DNA of 27,576 bases from JAFGSI01 sp041287425 (GTDB lineage Bacteria; Chloroflexota; Anaerolineae; Anaerolineales; Villigracilaceae), in NCBI GenBank assembly GCA_041287425.1, contig JBEULG010000029.1, positions 1-27,576 of the forward strand, read 5' to 3'. A model generated the notes under the pieces. It saw only the letters and a program-made list of their open reading frames with translations, was not told the origin of the DNA and ran no database searches. Below, piece by piece: positions 6,230 to 14,276 of the stretch; position 1 is the first letter of the stretch; each line of letters begins with the position of its first letter. A program made the translations under genes and the position numbers.

Positions 6230-7636
6230 TCAGTCGAGGCGGGAGAGGTAATCGAGCAGCAGGCGGACTCCGAAGCCGCTGGCGCCCTTGACGCAGTAGG
6301 CGCTGTCTTTATCGAAGTTCATCATGCCGGCGATGTCCAGGTGTGCCCAGGGGGTCTCGTCGGCGACGAATTGCTTGAGAAACATGCCGCCGATGACGGG
6401 GCTGGCTTTGCTGCCGCCGGAGTTCTTGATATCGGCGTCGTCGCCCTTGATTTGCTCGAAATAGTCCTCGTCGAGCGGCAGGCGCCACAGGCGCTCATGG
6501 GTCCGTTCGCCGGCCGCCAGCAGGTCGGCGGCCAAGGCGTCGTTGTTGCTCATCAGGCCGGCCCGCACCGAGCCCAGGGCGGTGATGACGCCGCCGGTCA
6601 GGGTGGCGATGTCAATCATCAGGCGCGGACGGTAGGTCTGCTGGGCGTAGGCGAGGGCGTCGGCCAGCACCAGCCGGCCTTCGGCGTCGGTGCTGATGAC
6701 CTCGATGGTCTTGCCGGAAAGGGATTTCAGGATGTCGTTGGGGCGGTAAGCGCCGCCGGAAATCATATTTTCGGCGGCGGCGATGACGCCGACCAGGCGG
6801 AGCGGCAGTTTCAGCCGGGCGGCCGCAGCCAGGACGGCGATGACGGCCATTGCCCCGCATTTGTCGTACTTCATGCCGACGATGCCCTCGCTGGACTTGA
6901 GCGAATAGCCGCCGGTATCGAAGGTCAAGGCCTTGCCCACCAGCACGACCGGCGCTTTTTCGGACCCCTCGCCTGCATGCTCAAGCAGAATCAGCCGTGC
7001 CGGCGTGTTGCTGCCCTTCCCGACCGCCACGATGGCGCCCGCGCCCATTTCGGCCAGGCGTTTGTCATCCAGGACGGTGCATTTCAGGCCGGTTTCGATG
7101 GCGAGTTTCTGCACCCGCTCGGCCAGCGTGACCGGATTGATGACGTTGGCCGGTTCGTGCGCCCACTCGCGCGCCAGATTGACCGCCTCGACGACGATGC
7201 GGGTCTTTTCCACGAGCGTCTGCAGGCGGGCGGCCTCGGCGCTCAGCAAACTGATCCGGATGGGAGGTTTGGCCCCGGCGCCGGATTTGTAGCGCTCGAA
7301 GCGGAAAGCGGCCAGGAGCAGGCCCTCGGTCAATGCCTGGAAGGCGGTTTCTTCGGGCAGGCCGGCGGCGGCCAGCGAGGCGACCTCCAGCCCGGCCGAA
7401 TGGATGGCGTGTTTCTCCAGCCATTTGAGCAGCAGACCGCCAGACTTGCGCACTGCTTCGGCGTTGATTTTGTCGGCCTTGCCCAGCGAAACCACGGCTC
7501 GTTTTTCGTCCAGACGCAGGGAGACCTCGCCCGGCTGGCCGGAGGTCATTTCATCCGAGGCGGGGGCAAAGGAAACCCGCAGTGCGCCTTTCCAGTCGGT
7601 GGGAGCGAGGAGGTCGAGGATCAGTCGGTCGTTCAT
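6230..7636 (-). CDS. pepA: Leucyl aminopeptidase (M17 family)
   Basis: A 468-residue cytosolic zinc/manganese aminopeptidase that removes N-terminal residues, preferably Leu-like, from peptides. All M17 active-site elements can be seen: VGKALTFDTGGYSLK (metal-binding Lys and Asp, catalytic Lys), MKYDKCGA (metal Asp) and STDAEGRLVLADAL (metal Asp and Glu, catalytic Arg). The classical GKG is GKA here and NTDAEGR is STDAEGR, both mild changes. The C-terminal catalytic domain is complete, and the divergent N-terminal domain is typical of the family. GGAG lies about 9 nt before the ATG. A TACAAT box at 7706-7711 gives a leader of about 65 nt. It is the first gene of a likely two-gene unit with the SpeE-like membrane protein. 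Symbol given by family, not by close orthology. Confidence 0.93.
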   Translation of the reverse strand: MNDRLILDLLAPTDWKGALRVSFAPASDEMTSGQPGEVSLRLDEKRAVVSLGKADKINAEAVRKSGGLLLKWLEKHAIHSAGLEVASLAAAGLPEETAFQALTEGLLLAAFRFERYKSGAGAKPPIRISLLSAEAARLQTLVEKTRIVVEAVNLAREWAHEPANVINPVTLAERVQKLAIETGLKCTVLDDKRLAEMGAGAIVAVGKGSNTPARLILLEHAGEGSEKAPVVLVGKALTFDTGGYSLKSSEGIVGMKYDKCGAMAVIAVLAAAARLKLPLRLVGVIAAAENMISGGAYRPNDILKSLSGKTIEVISTDAEGRLVLADALAYAQQTYRPRLMIDIATLTGGVITALGSVRAGLMSNNDALAADLLAAGERTHERLWRLPLDEDYFEQIKGDDADIKNSGGSKASPVIGGMFLKQFVADETPWAHLDIAGMMNFDKDSAYCVKGASGFGVRLLLDYLSRLD

Positions 7637-7705
7637 GCCACATTCTCCGAAGTCTGTTTTTTTTATGTGCTGCTTTGGCAGTCTGTGCCGCTCAGCATGA
7701 GATCA

Positions 7706-7711
7706 ATTGTA
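7706..7711 (-). promoter_or_regulatory. -10-like box (TACAAT) upstream of leucyl aminopeptidase
   Basis: TACAAT on the minus strand about 70 nt before the ATG at 7636, in the 97-bp gap behind the ICMT-like gene. No good -35 match is visible, so this is a weak call. Confidence 0.4.
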
Positions 7712-7733
7712 GCATCAATCCCGCCGCGGCGGT

Positions 7734-8354
7734 TCAGAAAATGAAGGGGAAGAAGGCTTTGACCTTCTTGCGGTAGGTTTCGTATCCCGGCAGGCTGGCC
7801 AGGATTTTCTCCTTGCGGAGCATGTTGGGAATCCACAAGCAGACGATAAAGAGGCCAAGCGGGATGAAAGCCAGCCAGGTCAGGGCCAGGAGGGCGAAGG
7901 CAGCGTAGATCAGGAATTCGCCAAAGTAGTTGATGTTGCGCGCCAGGCCGAACATGCCGTCGGTGATGAGTTCGTTTGGGCGCAGTTTCAGGGCGGTGAA
8001 TTTTTGCATGTCGGCGGTGAAGACAAAGAAGACGCCGAAGATGTTCAGGCTGATGGCGGCTGCCAGCAGCCAGAGCGGGGCGCGGACGTCGCGCCAGGTG
8101 ATCAGAAACGCCGGCAGCCAGTAAAGCGACAGGGCAGCCCACGAAACCAGGCCGAACCACAGGCTGGTCGGGCGGGTCCAGTTGGCGTCGGGGAAAAGGT
8201 GGGTTTTCATGGCCCACAGCAGGCCGTAAGTGCCGTGCAGAGCCAGATAGACCCAGGCGGTTGGGTTGTCCCAGCGCTTGAAGTAGGCCATCAGCGCCAG
8301 GATGACCAGGAAGGTGATGCCTTTGTTGCTGTCAATGAAATAGTTCAGTTTCAT
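7734..8354 (-). CDS. ICMT/DUF1295-like integral membrane methyltransferase
   Basis: A 206-residue protein with about five hydrophobic helices. Its C-terminal part has the pattern of isoprenylcysteine carboxyl methyltransferase / DUF1295 / phospholipid methyltransferase proteins: ELITDGMFGLARNINYFGE, then a hydrophobic stretch, then MLRKEKILASLPGYETYRKKV. In that superfamily these regions bind S-adenosylmethionine and shape the active site at the membrane face. The acceptor (lipid, prenyl-thiol or other) cannot be inferred. The ATG at 8354 is chosen because GGAGGAGA lies 8 nt upstream. A longer in-frame extension to 8438 has an Arg/Ser-rich, non-family start and is rejected. It lies 84 nt downstream of the M1-type peptidase gene and may share its transcript. 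Confidence 0.75.
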   Translation of the reverse strand: MKLNYFIDSNKGITFLVILALMAYFKRWDNPTAWVYLALHGTYGLLWAMKTHLFPDANWTRPTSLWFGLVSWAALSLYWLPAFLITWRDVRAPLWLLAAAISLNIFGVFFVFTADMQKFTALKLRPNELITDGMFGLARNINYFGEFLIYAAFALLALTWLAFIPLGLFIVCLWIPNMLRKEKILASLPGYETYRKKVKAFFPFIF

Positions 8355-8438
8355 TTTTGTTCTCCTCCAGGACCGGCTTCGTTTGGATGACCGTTTGGCA
8401 GCGCTGCGGGAGGGGAGGTTCTCTCTTGCTGCAAGCAA

Positions 8439-9965
8439 TCAGGGATGCACCCATTCCTCGAACAAGTCGTCGAGGTCACAGTTGCAATGCTGTTCGGCCA
8501 GGGCCTGGAAGTCGGCCGTGTAGCCGATGCCCCAGGCGAACGCCTGGCTGTAGTCGCGCATGAGGGCTTGGTAAGCGGCCTCGCCCAGGCGTTGCTGGAG
8601 GGCATCGAAAAAGAAGGCGCCTTTGCCGTAGATGATGGCGACATAATCCTGGCTGGTGTATTGATTCACTGCCAGGCCGATGGGCAGGCCGGGCTCGCTT
8701 GCCAGGCTTGAATAGAATCGCAAATTGTTCAGGCACGTCTCTCCGCTGCTCGGTCCGTAGCGCTGGGCGTAGTACAGGCAGGTGTTGTATTGAGTCAGCG
8801 ATTCGTCCAGATAGGGTTCATCCTGCGTGTCGTTGCCGACCAGGTTGTAGAACCATTGATGACCGACTTCGTGGGTGACCACCTCTTCCAGGAAAGGATC
8901 GTTCCCATAGTAGTAGGAGAGGTTGACGGCGGTCAGGCCGGGATATTCGACTCCCCCGGCGCTGGTCGAGATGGGGACGATGTCAAATTCGGTGTAGGGG
9001 TAAGGGATAAACAGGTCACTGAAGATGGCGATGCTGGCGCGAGCGGTCTCCAGCGCCGATTGGGCGGCGCTTTGGCTAGCACCGGCCAGATAGTAACTGT
9101 GGATGGTGACGTCGTTCTCGGTTGCGCTTATTCGGCGGAAGTTTGGGCTGGCGGCCAGGTAGAAATCGCGCCCCGGGCCGTTGACGTAGCGGACCGTCTG
9201 CCGGCTGCCGGTCTGGCTGCGGTCGATTTCCACGCCGCTGGCGACCAGCACCTGGTTGGCGGGAGCGTCCACCGTGACGTAGTAGAAGGCGGCGTCCGAA
9301 AAGAGCGGATCGCCGTCGGTGTCGGGCAGGGCGTTGTTCCAGCCCTGCTGGTCATAGACCAGCACGGTCGGATACGCATGGGCGAGTGAAAGCACTCCCT
9401 CATTGTAGCCGAAGATGCCGTAGTAATAATCGCTGCCATGGGAGGGGATGGTGACGCTGAATTCGATGGAGAGCAGGCGTGCTGCCCCCGCTTCCAGAGG
9501 CGGATCGAGAGGGATGCGCAGCATGCCGGTCGAGCGTTCAGGGGTCACGGAAGCGCCGTCGAGGCGTACGCTGCCGATTTCGATCTGGCCACCGAGAATC
9601 TCCGGGAAAAGTCCCAGCCAGAGCGAGTCCAGAGGCATCCCTTCGTTGTTCGTGTAGTAAATCTCTTCGAGACCTGTGAGGTGCTGCATGTCCTCGTCGA
9701 GGACGAGCACCAGGTTGTAGATGCTGAGAGGCGGCAGGCTTTCGAGTGCGCTTTGCTGCGATTCTCTCAAAGCGGGGCTGAAGAGAGACCGGTCGGCCCA
9801 GTCGATGGCAGGCGGCGAGGGAGGCAGTGGGGGTTCAGGCGTGGGGGAGGCGGTAGCCGTTGACCAGGGAGTCTTGGTCGGCAATGGGTGGGGCGTTCCT
9901 CCTGGCAGGTACAGGCAGGCGAGGAGCAAGGCCATCAGAGAAATGAGCAGAAGATGTTTGCGCAT
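8439..9965 (-). CDS. M1-family zinc metallopeptidase, lipoprotein
   Basis: The 508-residue protein begins with a signal peptide ending in a lipobox-like LLLAC (Cys17), followed by a Pro/Thr-rich linker (about 25-50), so it should be anchored outside the cytoplasmic membrane. The catalytic core has the M1 gluzincin signature HEVGH (about 364) and, exactly 18 residues later, the third zinc ligand Glu in LDESL. The exopeptidase motif that is GAMEN in many M1 enzymes is GGVEYPG here, keeping the Glu. A downstream YGKGAFFFDAL fits the catalytic Tyr region. The ERAP-like C-terminal helical domain of large aminopeptidases is missing, so this is the short type. The start at 9965 gives a proper signal peptide. 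The longer 10109 start would bury it behind 48 unrelated residues. The Shine-Dalgarno sequence is weak (GGGG). Confidence 0.88.
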   Translation of the reverse strand: MRKHLLLISLMALLLACLYLPGGTPHPLPTKTPWSTATASPTPEPPLPPSPPAIDWADRSLFSPALRESQQSALESLPPLSIYNLVLVLDEDMQHLTGLEEIYYTNNEGMPLDSLWLGLFPEILGGQIEIGSVRLDGASVTPERSTGMLRIPLDPPLEAGAARLLSIEFSVTIPSHGSDYYYGIFGYNEGVLSLAHAYPTVLVYDQQGWNNALPDTDGDPLFSDAAFYYVTVDAPANQVLVASGVEIDRSQTGSRQTVRYVNGPGRDFYLAASPNFRRISATENDVTIHSYYLAGASQSAAQSALETARASIAIFSDLFIPYPYTEFDIVPISTSAGGVEYPGLTAVNLSYYYGNDPFLEEVVTHEVGHQWFYNLVGNDTQDEPYLDESLTQYNTCLYYAQRYGPSSGETCLNNLRFYSSLASEPGLPIGLAVNQYTSQDYVAIIYGKGAFFFDALQQRLGEAAYQALMRDYSQAFAWGIGYTADFQALAEQHCNCDLDDLFEEWVHP

Positions 9966-10135
9966 AACGAATTCCCCGGGCAGCAGTCTGGGATGACCAG
10001 GAGGGAAGGCATAGCCTTTCTCCGGAATCGGCGCTCTGATGCGGCGCATGCCAGGAAATCCCCTATTCTCTGCGCCGGCGCACTGACCGCAGCCGGGGCG
10101 CGGCTCCAAATCGCTGGCAGGCGGTCAGGGCGGTC
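9966..10135. other. Intergenic region upstream of the M1 peptidase gene
   Basis: 170 bp between the M1-type peptidase gene and the DinB-like gene, both on the minus strand. A small inverted repeat AAGGC-ATA-GCCTT is present. I see no clear promoter or terminator in it. Confidence 0.4.
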
Positions 10136-10630
10136 TCAGCCTCCTTGATTCCCTAGCGGCCGGTCCGGGTTTTTCAGCCATTTGCGGATATCGCCGAGAT
10201 GCTCCTGTTCGTGGTGGCGGAACATTTCGACCAAAAAGGTGATGGTCGTCTTTTCGCCCCAGGGAACGACAACCGGCTCGAGGAATTTGTCTTCCGGGAT
10301 TTCTGTGAGGAGAGTGCGCAGAATCTGACGAGTGAGGCGCCATTCATTCAGCACCTGTTCATACTCTAGGTCCTGGCGGGAACTGACCGTCAGCGCGTTG
10401 TACTCATCGATGCTGCGGACGGCTTCGACGGCAGGCGGACGCCCGGAGACATGGGCGCGCAGCGAGTCGATGGTGGCATCGTCCCAGCCGGTCATGTGGG
10501 CGAGCATGTGCTTGATGGTCCAGCCGGGGTAAATCTCTTTATGGGGATCAATTTGGGGGAGCAGGGTTTCAATTTCTTGGCGCGTCTGGTCCAGACGGTC
10601 GAGCAGGAAACGGCGTTCTCCTTCGGTCAT
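10136..10630 (-). CDS. DinB-like (DUF664 / DinB_2) four-helix protein
   Basis: A 164-residue protein of the DinB/YfiT metal-binding four-helix-bundle superfamily. The putative metal-binding histidines appear as HMLAHMTGWDD (helix 2) and HHEQEHLGDI (last helix), the usual spacing for this fold, and the N-terminal RLDQTRQEIETLLPQI is the typical first helix. Members include thiol-dependent transferases (mycothiol or bacillithiol) and many of unknown role, so the reaction is not known here. A strong Shine-Dalgarno sequence, AAAGGAGG, lies 6 nt before the ATG. A TACAAT box at 10676-10681 suggests its own promoter. Confidence 0.85.
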   Translation of the reverse strand: MTEGERRFLLDRLDQTRQEIETLLPQIDPHKEIYPGWTIKHMLAHMTGWDDATIDSLRAHVSGRPPAVEAVRSIDEYNALTVSSRQDLEYEQVLNEWRLTRQILRTLLTEIPEDKFLEPVVVPWGEKTTITFLVEMFRHHEQEHLGDIRKWLKNPDRPLGNQGG

Positions 10631-10675
10631 GAGACCTCCTTTGGGGGAATCTGGTTCGGCTAGACGAGTGTTTCG

Positions 10676-10681
10676 ATTGTA
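10676..10681 (-). promoter_or_regulatory. -10-like box (TACAAT) of the DinB-like gene
   Basis: TACAAT on the minus strand lies 45 nt before the ATG at 10630 and just after the stop codon of the split-barrel gene. The -35 is unclear. Confidence 0.4.
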
Positions 10682-10683
10682 AC

Positions 10684-11106
10684 TTACCAGGCGATGATTT
10701 GGCGAGGTGCGATTTTTACCAGCAGCCCTTCCTCGGAATCAAGCCAGGACTGAGGGTCCGGCGCGGCCAATTCCTCAGGGCTGAGGTAGCGGCGGTAGAT
10801 GCGCTCGGCGCGCGCCCGCACCTCGAGGCGCGGTGCCGTGATCAGGTCTGCCTGGCCTTCGATCAGGACGGCAGTCAGCCCCTCGAGTTTGTCGGTCACA
10901 TCCACCACCAGGGCGCAGGCGGGCCGCTTGCGAAGTTGGCGCACTTTACGCGTCGAGGCGAACGAATGGACCCAGACGAAACCGTCTTCCCATAAGTACC
11001 AGACGGGGACAACGTGGGGAGTGCCGTCAGCGGCGACGGTGGCCAGGCGGGCGAGCAGGCCGGGGCTGGCAAGGAAAGAATCGATTTGGGCGCGGGTGGG
11101 GGACAT
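10684..11106 (-). CDS. Pyridoxamine 5'-phosphate oxidase-like split-barrel protein (FMN or F420 type)
   Basis: A 140-residue single-domain protein with the split beta-barrel signature LARLATVAADGTPHVVPVWYLWEDGFVWVHS, STRKVRQLRKRPACALVVD and a closing RIYRRYLSPEE. Such proteins bind FMN or deazaflavin F420 at a dimer interface and act as oxidoreductases or in cofactor trafficking. The cofactor and substrate cannot be fixed here. The ATG at 11106 begins 5 nt after the fucosidase stop and has no Shine-Dalgarno sequence, so translation is probably coupled. The frame stays open far upstream antisense to the fucosidase reading, but only the part from 11106 resembles a protein family. Function in fucose metabolism is not implied by the pairing. 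Confidence 0.85.
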   Translation of the reverse strand: MSPTRAQIDSFLASPGLLARLATVAADGTPHVVPVWYLWEDGFVWVHSFASTRKVRQLRKRPACALVVDVTDKLEGLTAVLIEGQADLITAPRLEVRARAERIYRRYLSPEELAAPDPQSWLDSEEGLLVKIAPRQIIAW

Positions 11107-11111
11107 ATTTT

Positions 11112-12407
11112 TTATCGAGGCGTGTCTTTCAGGGTCAGTTCGATGACCGGCACGATGACCTCCGGCTGTTTGACCGGCAGCCAGAGCAGCAAATCGTCGG
11201 CGCCAAGCCCCAGTTGTTCGGCCTCCCAGACGGGCGGCCGGATTTGCACCTCGCTGCCATCGTGCAGGAAGCGGGCGTATTCCACACGTTGAGCCAGGCC
11301 GGGCAGAATCAGGCTGCGGAACGGCCAGGCGAAGATGTGAACGTAGAGGCGGTGGCCGTTCTGGGTCAGACGGCAGTCTTGCGGGGCGGGGAAATCGCTC
11401 TGGGTGCAGCCGTAAATCGAGTCGGCGTGCAGGTCCATCCAGTCGCGGTAGACGTTCAGGGCGGCGACGGCGCGCGGGTCGAAGGTCCCCAGCGAGGTCG
11501 GGCCGACGTTCATGAGCAGGTTGCCGCCGCAGGCGACGGTGTTGACCAGCATGCGGATCAACTGGCCAGGACTTTTCCAGGATTCCTCGTCGCGATGGTA
11601 GCCCCATGAACCGCTGAACGTCTGACAGGCTTCCCAGACGACCGGCCGGCCGTTGACGCATACCCAGGCGGTCGGCTGGACCTGCTCGGGGGTGTGGACG
11701 TCGGCCAGTTCGGGCGGCAGGTCGAGGCGGTTGTTGAGGAGGATGCGCGGGGCAAGTCGGCGAATCAGGGCGTATAGTTGCTCGCTTTCCCAGTCTTTGC
11801 GGCCCTTGCCGGGGAAGTTCTTGTAGGTTTTGTTCGGGTAGGAAAAGTCGCACCACAGGATGTCGGGCTGGAAGCGGGTGAGCAGTTCGGCCACCTGATT
11901 GCGGACGTATTCGGCGTAACGCGGCATCTTGCGGCTGCGATTCAGCCTGGCGGCTTCGGGGTGATCGCGCAGAGGATGGTAGACGTCGATGGTGAAGTCG
12001 GGATGGTGCCAGTCGAGGAGGGAGTAGTAGAAGCCGACCCGCAACCCTTCGGCGCGAAAGGCCTCGACAAAGGGGGCGAGTAAGTCGCGTCTGGCGGGGG
12101 TGTTGGTGGCCTTGAAGTCGGTGAACTGCGAATCCCAGAGGCAGAAGCCCTCGTGGTGTTTGGCAGTGATGACGGCGTACTTCATCCCGGCCTGACGGGC
12201 CAGTTGCGCCCATTGGCGCGGGTCGTAGCGCTGCGGGTCGAAGCGGGTGAAGTAGCGGGCGCGGTATTCCGCCGGGTCGATTTTTTCCCGCGACTGAACC
12301 CACTCATGACGCGAGGCCAGGCTGTACAGTCCCCAGTGGATGAACATCCCAAAGCGGTCGTGGACGAACCAGGCGGTATCGCCGGGGGTGGGTTGGGGAG
12401 TGAGCAT
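11112..12407 (-). CDS. Alpha-L-fucosidase (GH29)
   Basis: A 431-residue glycoside hydrolase family 29 enzyme, which releases terminal alpha-L-fucose from glycans by a retaining mechanism. Conserved features are DRFGMFIHWGLYSL (about 17-30), KYAVITAKHHEGFCLWDS (about 76-93) and FYYSLLDWHH (127-136). The nucleophile region is PDILWCDFSY, with D187 where the family has WFDG-type Asp. GNLLMNVGPTSLG follows later. No signal peptide is seen, so it is probably cytoplasmic and acts on imported oligosaccharides. The ATG at 12407 is chosen because AGGAGA lies 5 nt upstream. An in-frame ATG at 12449, directly behind a TAAAAT box, would add 14 residues and is an alternative. The next gene starts 5 nt after its stop. 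Confidence 0.93.
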   Translation of the reverse strand: MLTPQPTPGDTAWFVHDRFGMFIHWGLYSLASRHEWVQSREKIDPAEYRARYFTRFDPQRYDPRQWAQLARQAGMKYAVITAKHHEGFCLWDSQFTDFKATNTPARRDLLAPFVEAFRAEGLRVGFYYSLLDWHHPDFTIDVYHPLRDHPEAARLNRSRKMPRYAEYVRNQVAELLTRFQPDILWCDFSYPNKTYKNFPGKGRKDWESEQLYALIRRLAPRILLNNRLDLPPELADVHTPEQVQPTAWVCVNGRPVVWEACQTFSGSWGYHRDEESWKSPGQLIRMLVNTVACGGNLLMNVGPTSLGTFDPRAVAALNVYRDWMDLHADSIYGCTQSDFPAPQDCRLTQNGHRLYVHIFAWPFRSLILPGLAQRVEYARFLHDGSEVQIRPPVWEAEQLGLGADDLLLWLPVKQPEVIVPVIELTLKDTPR

Positions 12408-12454
12408 GGAATCTCCTGGCCTGAAGATTTGCCCGGCTGTATAAGGCATGCTTA

Positions 12455-12460
12455 ATTTTA
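12455..12460 (-). promoter_or_regulatory. -10-like box (TAAAAT) of the fucosidase operon
   Basis: TAAAAT on the minus strand, 5 nt before the alternative ATG at 12449 and 47 nt before the preferred ATG at 12407. The -35 does not match consensus. Confidence 0.4.
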
Positions 12461-12491
12461 GCCGAAAACGTTTGCTTCAGAGGCTGGGCCG

Positions 12492-12531
12492 GCAAAGCAA
12501 TCGCTGCCCGGGGGGTACATCCGGGCAGCGA
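12492..12531 (-). terminator. Rho-independent terminator of the DUF3597 gene
   Basis: A perfect 11-bp stem, TCGCTGCCCGG (12501-12511) with CCGGGCAGCGA (12521-12531), encloses a 9-nt loop. On the minus strand it is followed by TTGCTTTG. It starts 17 nt after the DUF3597 stop codon. Confidence 0.8.
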
Positions 12532-12548
12532 GGCTGGGTATGGCTGGC

Positions 12549-12983
12549 TCAGTCGAGCAGTTCTTTGGGAATGTTGCCGCCGTTTTCGGCAATCTTGCGC
12601 AGGACGGTTTTGTGCAGCCAGACGTTCATTTTGGCCGAATCGGCCATCAGGTCGTCCGGGCAGCCGAGTTCGGTCGCCAGTTCTTTGCGGGCCTCCAGGC
12701 TGCTGTCGATGCCGAGCAGTTTCAGCAGGTCAACGATGGAAACTTTCCAATCGAGTTGTTCGGGGTTGGCTTTGGCCATCTCCTCGAGTTTGCTGACCAC
12801 GTCCACCTCGGAGATGGCGGCCGGGCGGGCGGGGACGGCCGGCTGGGCGGGGGCTTTCATCATCGGTGTCATCGGCTTGTATTCGGGCGCCTTGGCGGCC
12901 GGGCGGGCCGGCGCGGCAGCCTGGGGCGGCTCCTCTTTCTTGCCGAGGCCCAGTTTGCTCATGATGGTCTTGAAGATGCTCAT
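12549..12983 (-). CDS. DUF3597 domain protein
   Basis: A 144-residue protein. The N-terminus MSIFKTIMSKLGLGKKEE is followed by an Ala/Pro-rich low-complexity segment (about 20-56). The C-terminal DUF3597 domain reads LDWKVSIVDLLKLLGIDSSLEARKELATELG and then MNVWLHKTVLRKIAENGGNIPKELL. The family has no established function; members are small, soluble and often near LysM-containing or stress proteins. AAAGGAGA lies about 8 nt before the ATG. A TATAAT box at 13028-13033 gives a leader of about 38 nt, which contains a TGCTT-GAT-AAGCA inverted repeat. It is a single-gene unit with a clear terminator. Confidence 0.9.
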   Translation of the reverse strand: MSIFKTIMSKLGLGKKEEPPQAAAPARPAAKAPEYKPMTPMMKAPAQPAVPARPAAISEVDVVSKLEEMAKANPEQLDWKVSIVDLLKLLGIDSSLEARKELATELGCPDDLMADSAKMNVWLHKTVLRKIAENGGNIPKELLD

Positions 12984-13004
12984 TTCACTGTCTCCTTTAC
13001 TATA

Positions 13005-13033
13005 TGCTTGATAAGCAAGACTTTTTAATTATA
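13005..13033 (-). promoter_or_regulatory. Promoter -10 and possible operator of the DUF3597 gene
   Basis: TATAAT on the minus strand at 13028-13033, preceded directly by TG. About 10 nt downstream, within the predicted leader, lies the inverted repeat TGCTT-GAT-AAGCA (13005-13017). It could be a repressor site or a small leader hairpin. Confidence 0.5.
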
Positions 13034-13125
13034 CATCCCTTTTTGGAATCGTACCGGATGGAAGAAGCCCAAAGGCGATCTTGAGTGGTTGTTGTTGGCG
13101 GGGAGAGTTCTCTTCGCCGGCAAGT

Positions 13126-13992
13126 TCAAGGACAGGTCTGCCGCCAGGCGGTCAGGATGCGGGGTTTGAGGATGAAACTGACGTTGTGCGCCTGGCCCCA
13201 GGCGCAGGCGGCCTCGAAATCGACGGGCATGTCGGTGTACTCGGCGGCAAAGACCGGCTTGCCGGCTTCGATGAAGGGCAACATTTCTTCAATCCAGCCG
13301 TAGTAGAAAGCATCCTCGGTGATGGCGAAGTCGAAGAATGCGAGAGAATCGGCCACCATCTCGGCAGCGTTCTTGAGGCCGATGGCCAGGCCGCGGGCAT
13401 GGGCTTCGTCGGCCAGCCAGCGGGCGTAGGCCAGTTGGTCGGCATAGGTGAGGGGGAAGCCGGTGGGGTTGGTATAGATTTCGATGTTGTCGGGTTCGAC
13501 GCCGTCGAAGCCCTTAGCCGCACACAGGTCGAGGCGGGCGCGCAGGATGGGGGCCAGCAGGTCGAGGCGGCGGATGTCGAGCCAACGTTCGCCGGGCCAG
13601 CCCTCGTAGGCGCGGCCGAGGACCTCTTCGGGGAATTGGTCGGCGTCGGGGCGCCAGTCTTCCCATGAGCCGACCGAGATGTAGCAGATGACGCGCACGC
13701 CGCGGGCGTGGAGTTCGTCGATGACTTCCTGGGGCGCGTAGAGGTCAATATCGTACACATCCGCCTCGACCGAGGTGTCGATCTCTTCGTCGAGTTGCCA
13801 CTGCCAGGTCAGGCCGGGGGCAGGGCGCCACCAGTCGCCAGCGGGAGGAGAGGAGGGAATCGGACTCATGGGGGCAGGTTCGGGGTTCGGAGTACAGGTC
13901 GCGAGGAGAAGGCCGAGGAGCAGGATAAAGAAGGAAATGGGTCTGCTCTTCTCAGCGTTTTCAGCCCGAATGTGCAACCGTTTTGCAAACAT
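13126..13992 (-). CDS. GH114-type (endo-alpha-1,4-polygalactosaminidase-like, TM1410 family) lipoprotein
   Basis: A 288-residue protein. An N-terminal signal ends in the lipobox LLATC (Cys33), followed by a Pro-rich linker. The catalytic-type barrel begins at WQWQLDEEIDTSVEADVYDIDLYAP and continues with VRVICYISVGSWEDWRPDADQFP, ERWLDIRRLDLL, CAAKGFDGVEPDNIEIY, GLAIGLKNA, FAITEDAFYY and PVFAAEYTD. These are hallmarks of the TM1410/GH114 family, whose described member cleaves alpha-1,4-polygalactosamine. Conserved Asp/Glu in GVEPDN and ITED are likely catalytic. It should sit on the outer face of the membrane and act on an amino-sugar polymer; the true substrate is unknown. A TTGCTC-17-TAAGAT promoter lies 9 nt before the ATG, so the mRNA is probably near-leaderless. 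Confidence 0.88.
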   Translation of the reverse strand: MFAKRLHIRAENAEKSRPISFFILLLGLLLATCTPNPEPAPMSPIPSSPPAGDWWRPAPGLTWQWQLDEEIDTSVEADVYDIDLYAPQEVIDELHARGVRVICYISVGSWEDWRPDADQFPEEVLGRAYEGWPGERWLDIRRLDLLAPILRARLDLCAAKGFDGVEPDNIEIYTNPTGFPLTYADQLAYARWLADEAHARGLAIGLKNAAEMVADSLAFFDFAITEDAFYYGWIEEMLPFIEAGKPVFAAEYTDMPVDFEAACAWGQAHNVSFILKPRILTAWRQTCP

Positions 13993-14001
13993 GCCACCCC
14001 C

Positions 14002-14030
14002 ATCTTATCCTGACCTGGCCTGGAGAGCAA
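14002..14030 (-). promoter_or_regulatory. Promoter of the GH114-type lipoprotein gene
   Basis: -35 TTGCTC and -10 TAAGAT (14002-14007) are separated by 17 nt on the minus strand. The -10 ends 9 nt before the ATG at 13992. The GGGGGTGGC between them is a poor ribosome binding site. Confidence 0.6.
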
Positions 14031-14076
14031 GGGTCAGAGACAGCCTCTTGAGATGGGGAACGGAGGCAGGTTTTCG

Positions 14077-14104
14077 TTGACGTAGCGCAAAACTGTGATA
14101 AAAT
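14077..14104 (+). promoter_or_regulatory. Promoter of tRNA-Glu (extended -10)
   Basis: -35 TTGACG (14077-14082), a 16-nt spacer and -10 TAAAAT (14099-14104). TGA directly before the -10 makes an extended -10 (TGnTAAAAT). Transcription should start near 14111, 14 nt before the mature tRNA. Confidence 0.8.
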
Positions 14105-14124
14105 CAGCCCGCTAAAAATGAGCC

Positions 14125-14197
14125 GCCCCCATCGTCTAGCGGCCCAGGACGGGGCCCTCTCAAGGCCCAAACAGCGGTTCGAGTCCGCTTGGGGGCA
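14125..14197 (+). tRNA. tRNA-Glu (anticodon CTC)
   Basis: 73 nt that fold as a full cloverleaf. The acceptor GCCCCCA pairs with TGGGGGC. The D stem is GTCT/GGAC with a 9-nt loop. The anticodon stem GGGCC/GGCCC encloses loop CTCTCAA with anticodon CTC at 14159-14161. The T stem AGCGG/CCGCT encloses TTCGAGT. The discriminator is A. The 3' CCA is not encoded. Confidence 0.97.
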
Positions 14198-14200
14198 CAG

Positions 14201-14235
14201 ACAATCCGCCAGCAACGGCGGATTGTTGCTTTGCC
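14201..14235 (+). terminator. Terminator of tRNA-Glu
   Basis: A perfect 10-bp stem, ACAATCCGCC (14201-14210) with GGCGGATTGT (14217-14226), has a 6-nt loop and is followed by TGCTTTG. It begins 3 nt after the tRNA. Confidence 0.8.
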
Positions 14236-14276
14236 AAACCGCGGTCCCCGTGAATGGTATGGGGTTCCAAGCGATT

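Noticed and set aside
8355..8438. Extension of the ICMT-like protein to 8438.
   Set aside because: A strong Shine-Dalgarno sequence lies directly before the ATG at 8354, and the extension is Arg/Ser-rich without family similarity.
11107..12303. Long frame upstream of the split-barrel gene, which would give a 539-residue protein.
   Set aside because: It is a Pro/Arg-rich shadow of the fucosidase gene on the same strand; only the part from 11106 is protein-like.
13085..13122. GC-rich partial hairpin as terminator of the GH114-type gene.
   Set aside because: The stem is interrupted, the central loop is too small and no T-tract follows on the minus strand.
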